Below the pieces are notes generated by a model. It did no database searches and had not been told where the DNA came from. It saw only the letters and a list, made by a program, of their open reading frames with translations. Of a stretch of DNA of 15,227 bases, positions 12,940 to 15,227 are shown piece after piece (the stretch's first letter is position 1; each line of letters starts with the position of its first letter). This DNA is from an uncultured Oscillibacter sp. (lineage in GTDB: Bacteria > Bacillota > Clostridia > Oscillospirales > Oscillospiraceae). The stretch spans positions 1 through 15,227 of the forward strand of contig CABUDN010000051.1 in NCBI GenBank assembly GCA_902490355.1, read 5' to 3'. The position numbers and the translations under genes are program-made.

Positions 12940-13389
12940 ATGGATGCGTTGGAATGCCGGGGAGACACAGCACTTCCCACAGCCATCCTGCTCCTTTCCG
13001 GGGCACTGGCACTGCCTACCGCCCTTCTGGGAATCGCAGCCGGACAGCCCAAAAGCCTCCTGACGCTGATCGCGCCTCTGGCGGCAGCCTGTTGGCTGGC
13101 CGCCCGGCGGCGCTACCGCCTGATTCTCCGCCCCGACACTCTGGAGCAGATCACCTGGCGGGGCCGCACGGTAATCTCCCTGCGCAACACCACAGCGGAG
13201 ATCCGTATTCCCGCAGGCATACGGGCGGCGCGTACCGCGCATCTGCCCTGCCTGTGCCTGCGGCGCGAAGGACAGGTGGTATTCTCTCTTCCCACCTACA
13301 CTCTGCGCAGCCGGGACCAGCGCGCCATGGCGGAATTTTTTCGCCGCAGCACGGATCTCCCGCTTCGGCACATCTCATTTCTGACCTGA
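12940..13389 (+). CDS. Small membrane protein with PH-like C-terminal domain, unknown function
   Basis: 149 residues. Two hydrophobic helices (about 12-34 and 40-55) are followed by RRRYRLILRPDTLEQITWRG and alternating strands, ending in a C-terminal helix (QRAMAEFFRR). This looks like the membrane-anchored bacterial PH-like proteins, but I cannot name the family with certainty. ATG at 12940 is 7 bases after the htpG stop; the ribosome site is weak (AAGGA overlapping that stop), suggesting translational coupling. A strong terminator follows at 13450. Function unknown; a link to HtpG is only positional. Confidence 0.65.
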   Translation: MDALECRGDTALPTAILLLSGALALPTALLGIAAGQPKSLLTLIAPLAAACWLAARRRYRLILRPDTLEQITWRGRTVISLRNTTAEIRIPAGIRAARTAHLPCLCLRREGQVVFSLPTYTLRSRDQRAMAEFFRRSTDLPLRHISFLT

Positions 13390-13449
13390 CAACACCCAAG
13401 CACCCGCGTTCATTTCTCCCGGCCGCAAGCGCCGGAAGCCGCGTTTTCT

Positions 13450-13489
13450 AAAACAGGCAGGCAGCGCAAATGCGCTGCCTGCCTGTTTT
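13450..13489. terminator. Bidirectional terminator after the htpG unit
   Basis: A perfect 19-bp inverted repeat (13450-13468 with 13471-13489) has AAAA on the left and TTTTTT on the right. It separates the htpG unit (+) from the lysE-type gene (-) and can end both. Confidence 0.9.
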
Positions 13490-13549
13490 TTATTCTGCCA
13501 TGGCCGCTTTTCTCCGTACCTCTTCCATCTCCCCTGCAAATCCGCCTGC

Positions 13550-14131
13550 TCAGAAAAACAACGAGATGGCGCAATAGACCAGAAGCAGGGCCATGATGGT
13601 ATTCACCAGCTTCGTATGTTGGGAAAACAGCCATTGAAACACAGACCCAAACGCCGACCAAAGCAATGTAAATGCAAATCCAATGAAGGCCAAAAGCAGC
13701 GCAAATCCCACCAGCGGAACAACGCGGCCGTGATAGTATGGAAGAATGTAGGCCTCCATGGACAGGATGCAGTAGATATAAATTTTCGGATTGATAAACT
13801 GCAGGAGCAGTCCGGACCGAAAACAGTCCCGAGCGTCGTCTTTCTCCGTGACGCCGCTGCTGCGAAAGGTCTCCCAAGCCAGATAAAGCATATAGGCCGC
13901 TCCGACGATCAGCATGGGAAGCTTGATTTTCGGAATCCAGGCGGAAAGCAGGCTGCAAAAAGCGGTGCAGAGCAGCATCACCACAGAAAAGCCCACCAAA
14001 ATTCCAAAGTTAAACGGCAGCGCCCCGCGAAATCCCTTGCGATTTCCGTTTGACATGGACAGGATGTTGTTGGGGCCCGGGGTCACCGCCGTCACAACGG
14101 CATAGGTCAGAAAGGAAATCCAGTTGAACAT
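13550..14131 (-). CDS. LysE/RhtB-family amino-acid exporter
   Basis: 193 residues with about six membrane helices. The N-terminal TPGPNN signature (18-23), the FNFGILVGF helix and the central QFINPKIYIY segment define the LysE/RhtB translocator superfamily, which exports amino acids using the proton gradient. The substrate is not readable from sequence. ATG at 14131 follows GGGAGGAG by ten bases. It is divergent from an XRE-cupin regulator and has a consensus promoter (TTGACA-N17-TATGAT on the - strand). Codon use is less GC-rich than the neighbours, suggesting later acquisition. Confidence 0.92.
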   Translation of the reverse strand: MFNWISFLTYAVVTAVTPGPNNILSMSNGNRKGFRGALPFNFGILVGFSVVMLLCTAFCSLLSAWIPKIKLPMLIVGAAYMLYLAWETFRSSGVTEKDDARDCFRSGLLLQFINPKIYIYCILSMEAYILPYYHGRVVPLVGFALLLAFIGFAFTLLWSAFGSVFQWLFSQHTKLVNTIMALLLVYCAISLFF

Positions 14132-14133
14132 CG

Positions 14134-14162
14134 TTGACAGACTCCTCCCATCAAGATATGAT
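14134..14162 (+). promoter_or_regulatory. Promoter of the XRE-cupin regulator
   Basis: TTGACA (14134-14139), a 17-base spacer and TATGAT (14157-14162). It begins two bases beyond the lysE-type start codon, so its start site (about 14169) lies within the lysE leader region. Confidence 0.7.
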
Positions 14163-14184
14163 ATTAGATAATTAATCCAATATC
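14160..14184. promoter_or_regulatory. Dyad operator over the regulator promoter start site
   Basis: GATATT-N-GAT and ATC-N-AATATC arms form a 25-bp near-palindrome with 20 of 25 positions symmetric. It covers the end of the + promoter -10 box and the predicted start site. On the - strand it contains TAATTATCTAATAT, close to TAATTATCCGATAT in the second dyad. Confidence 0.55.
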
Positions 14185-14195
14185 TCGGATTTCCT

Positions 14196-14222
14196 ATATA
14201 TCATACTAATTATCCGATATAT
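14196..14222. promoter_or_regulatory. Dyad operator within the lysE-type promoter
   Basis: ATATATC (14196-14202) and GATATAT (14216-14222) are perfect arms around 13 bases. They fill the interval between the -35 and -10 boxes of the - strand promoter. Confidence 0.55.
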
Positions 14223-14228
14223 TGTCAA
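14200..14228 (-). promoter_or_regulatory. Promoter of the lysE-type gene
   Basis: On the - strand, TTGACA (14228 to 14223), an exact 17-base spacer and TATGAT (14205 to 14200). It is the same hexamer pair as the opposing + promoter and points toward it. Confidence 0.72.
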
Positions 14229-14241
14229 TAGGGGAATGCAT

Positions 14242-14793
14242 ATGGAAATTACAAGCCGGATTGCCTCCAATGCCAAGCGATTGCGGGAGGAAAAAAAGCT
14301 GACGCTGGACGCTGCAGCCAATTTGACCGGCGTCTCCAGAAGCATGCTGGCTCAGATTGAAAAAGGGGAAGTCAACCCCACCATCTCGGTACTCTGGAAA
14401 ATCGCCAACGGCTACAAAGTCTCTTTTACGTCCCTGGTGGAAGACCAGGGGGAAGCCGTCTGCGTGATCCGCGGAGATGACATGGAACCTCTAAAAGAGG
14501 ATGACGGCCGCTATCGAAACTACCCCGTTTTTGCATTTGATGAGCGGAGGCTGTTTGAAACCTACCGCATCGTGATTGACCCCAAGGGGGCCTTATCCGC
14601 ACAGCCGCACCTAAAAGGTGCGGAGGAATCCATCACCGTCTTCCGCGGACAAGTGGAAATCAGCGTGGCGGAGGAACGATTCCTGCTCTCCAAAGGGGAC
14701 TCCATTCGATTTTATGCGGATGTTCCTCACGGATACCGGAATCCGGGAACGGAACCGGCGGAACTGAGCATGCTGATCTTCTATCACAATTGA
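14242..14793 (+). CDS. XRE-family regulator with C-terminal cupin domain
   Basis: 183 residues. Residues 5-65 form an XRE helix-turn-helix (LTLDAAANLTGVSRSMLAQIEKG is the core, then NPTISVLWKIANGYKVSF). Residues about 105-180 form a small cupin barrel (HLKGAEESITVFRGQVEIS and GDSIRFYADVPHGYRNPG). In this architecture the cupin senses a small ligand, often an amino acid or amine, and the HTH dimer controls an adjacent transporter or catabolic gene. The target here is most likely the divergent LysE-type exporter and the gene itself, through the two dyads between them. ATG at 14242 is chosen, seven bases after AGGGGA; the ATG at 14236 is too close to it. Confidence 0.92.
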   Translation: MEITSRIASNAKRLREEKKLTLDAAANLTGVSRSMLAQIEKGEVNPTISVLWKIANGYKVSFTSLVEDQGEAVCVIRGDDMEPLKEDDGRYRNYPVFAFDERRLFETYRIVIDPKGALSAQPHLKGAEESITVFRGQVEISVAEERFLLSKGDSIRFYADVPHGYRNPGTEPAELSMLIFYHN

Positions 14794-14822
14794 CGACGGG
14801 TAAGTCCTTGGTTTCTAAAACG

Positions 14823-14858
14823 ATCGCCGCAAGCCACGACACTGTGGCTTGCGGCGAT
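14823..14858. terminator. Bidirectional terminator between the XRE-cupin and NifU-like genes
   Basis: A perfect 15-bp stem (14823-14837 with 14844-14858) has a GACACT loop, AAAACG on the left and a T-rich right flank, so it serves both convergent genes. Confidence 0.88.
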
Positions 14859-14873
14859 TTGCATTGTCTTCTT

Positions 14874-15167
14874 TTACAGGTGATGATCCCGCAGCAGCTT
14901 TTTGGCCTGCTCCCAGAGTTCATCACTGACGGTCTGCACCGCTACTACTTGGTGCACCAGATCCGGCAGGGCCGTCTTGAGCTCCATCTCCACCAGATTT
15001 TCCGTGGTCAGGTCCGCCGAGGGGCATCCGGCGCACTGCCCCAGCAGCTTGACATACAGTACGCCGTTTTCCAGGCGGTCAATCTGAATCTCACCGCCGT
15101 GGGCGCGCATGGTGGGCCGGACCTTCTCATCCAGCACCGCCTCAATCCGTTTGATCTCCTCACTCAT
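14874..15167 (-). CDS. NifU-like Fe-S cluster scaffold/carrier (NifU C-terminal domain)
   Basis: 97 residues, a stand-alone NifU C-terminal (Nfu-type) domain. It begins with a helix (IEAVLDEKVRPTMRAHGGEIQI) and has the cluster-binding pair Cys45-Cys48 in GQCAGCPSADLT, followed by helix ENLVEMELKTALPD. Two subunits bind one [4Fe-4S] cluster and deliver it to target enzymes; in an anaerobe rich in Fe-S proteins the demand is plain. ATG at 15167 follows GGAGG by nine bases. An upstream start at 15206 would add a proline/arginine-rich sequence with no family likeness. The start overlaps the end of the upstream gene by 8 bases, so translation is probably coupled. Confidence 0.93.
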   Translation of the reverse strand: MSEEIKRIEAVLDEKVRPTMRAHGGEIQIDRLENGVLYVKLLGQCAGCPSADLTTENLVEMELKTALPDLVHQVVAVQTVSDELWEQAKKLLRDHHL

Positions 15168-15227
15168 GGGGTTGTTCCTCCTTCTGGGCCGCCTTGGCGG
15201 CGGCAATTTCCTCCCGGATGCGGTGGC
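15160..15227 (-). CDS. C-terminal end of an unidentified upstream gene (partial)
   Basis: Reading the - strand from the window edge, an open frame of 22 codons ends at TGA (15162-15160) in a different frame from the NifU-like gene, overlapping its start. The residues HRIREEIAAAKAAQKEEQ form a charged, Ala-rich helix. This is typical of a protein tail but gives no family. The GGAGG of the NifU-like gene lies inside it. Assignment as coding rests on frame, composition and the overlap only. Confidence 0.45.
   Translation of the reverse strand, partial: HRIREEIAAAKAAQKEEQPHE

Noticed and set aside
13410..13958. A 182-codon - strand frame beside the lysE-type gene that might suggest a frameshifted exporter
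   Set aside because: The 193-codon LysE-type frame is complete from signature to last helix, so there is no frameshift to explain.
1..15227. CRISPR arrays, tRNA or rRNA genes, insertion sequences, toxin-antitoxin or phage-defence genes
   Set aside because: No regularly spaced repeats, transposase, terminal inverted repeats, cloverleaf sequences or defence domains were seen; the gaps between genes are short and filled by promoters, leaders and terminators.

Overview
The window looks like chromosome from an anaerobic, high-GC member of the Clostridia, most like the Oscillospiraceae (Flavonifractor/Oscillibacter/Lawsonibacter-type gut bacteria). This placement is inferred from gene content: a ferredoxin-linked 2-oxoacid oxidoreductase operon, a short CstA, a T-box leader, strong AGGAGG-type ribosome binding sites, and GC-rich codon use. 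No rRNA, tRNA, CRISPR array, insertion sequence or phage gene was seen. Almost all sequence is assigned to 17 genes or gene ends.

Layout. (1) 1-1973, + strand: the end of an aromatic amino-acid operon. It holds the ACT-domain tail of prephenate dehydratase, an AroE-AroK fusion (shikimate dehydrogenase plus shikimate kinase) and AroQ (type II dehydroquinase), closed by a terminator. (2) 2002-4754, - strand: a CstA-family transporter with a long GC-rich structured leader, preceded by a FadR-type GntR regulator. (3) 4800-8258, + strand: a promoter with a dyad operator, then a five-gene operon: a P-loop ATPase-like protein, a 2x[4Fe-4S] ferredoxin subunit, and the alpha, beta and gamma subunits of a 2-oxoacid:ferredoxin oxidoreductase, probably specific for branched-chain 2-oxoacids. 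(4) 8298-9794, + strand: a consensus promoter, a T-box leader with a probable leucine CUC specifier, and ilvE (branched-chain aminotransferase). (5) 9822-10944, - strand: a two-gene unit of a zinc-ribbon membrane protein and a GNAT acetyltransferase. (6) 10996-13489, + strand: htpG (Hsp90) and a small membrane protein with a PH-like tail. (7) 13550-14858: divergent lysE-type exporter and XRE-cupin regulator with unusual face-to-face promoters, in a stretch of visibly lower GC, closed by a bidirectional terminator at each end. (8) 14874-15227, - strand: a NifU-like Fe-S scaffold and the tail of an upstream gene.

How they may work together. The oxidoreductase interconverts 2-oxoacids and acyl-CoAs with ferredoxin and CO2, and IlvE interconverts the same 2-oxoacids and branched-chain amino acids. 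Side by side they form a route between branched amino acids and branched short-chain acyl-CoAs. The two halves carry different sensors: a GntR/FCD regulator reading a small ligand for the oxidoreductase, and uncharged tRNA-Leu for ilvE. The most interesting regulatory DNA is the lysE/XRE intergenic region, the GntR operator-promoter, the T-box, and the unexplained cstA leader. I did not find a clearly new multi-gene system. The closest candidate is the conserved-looking but functionally unassigned P-loop protein leading the oxidoreductase operon.
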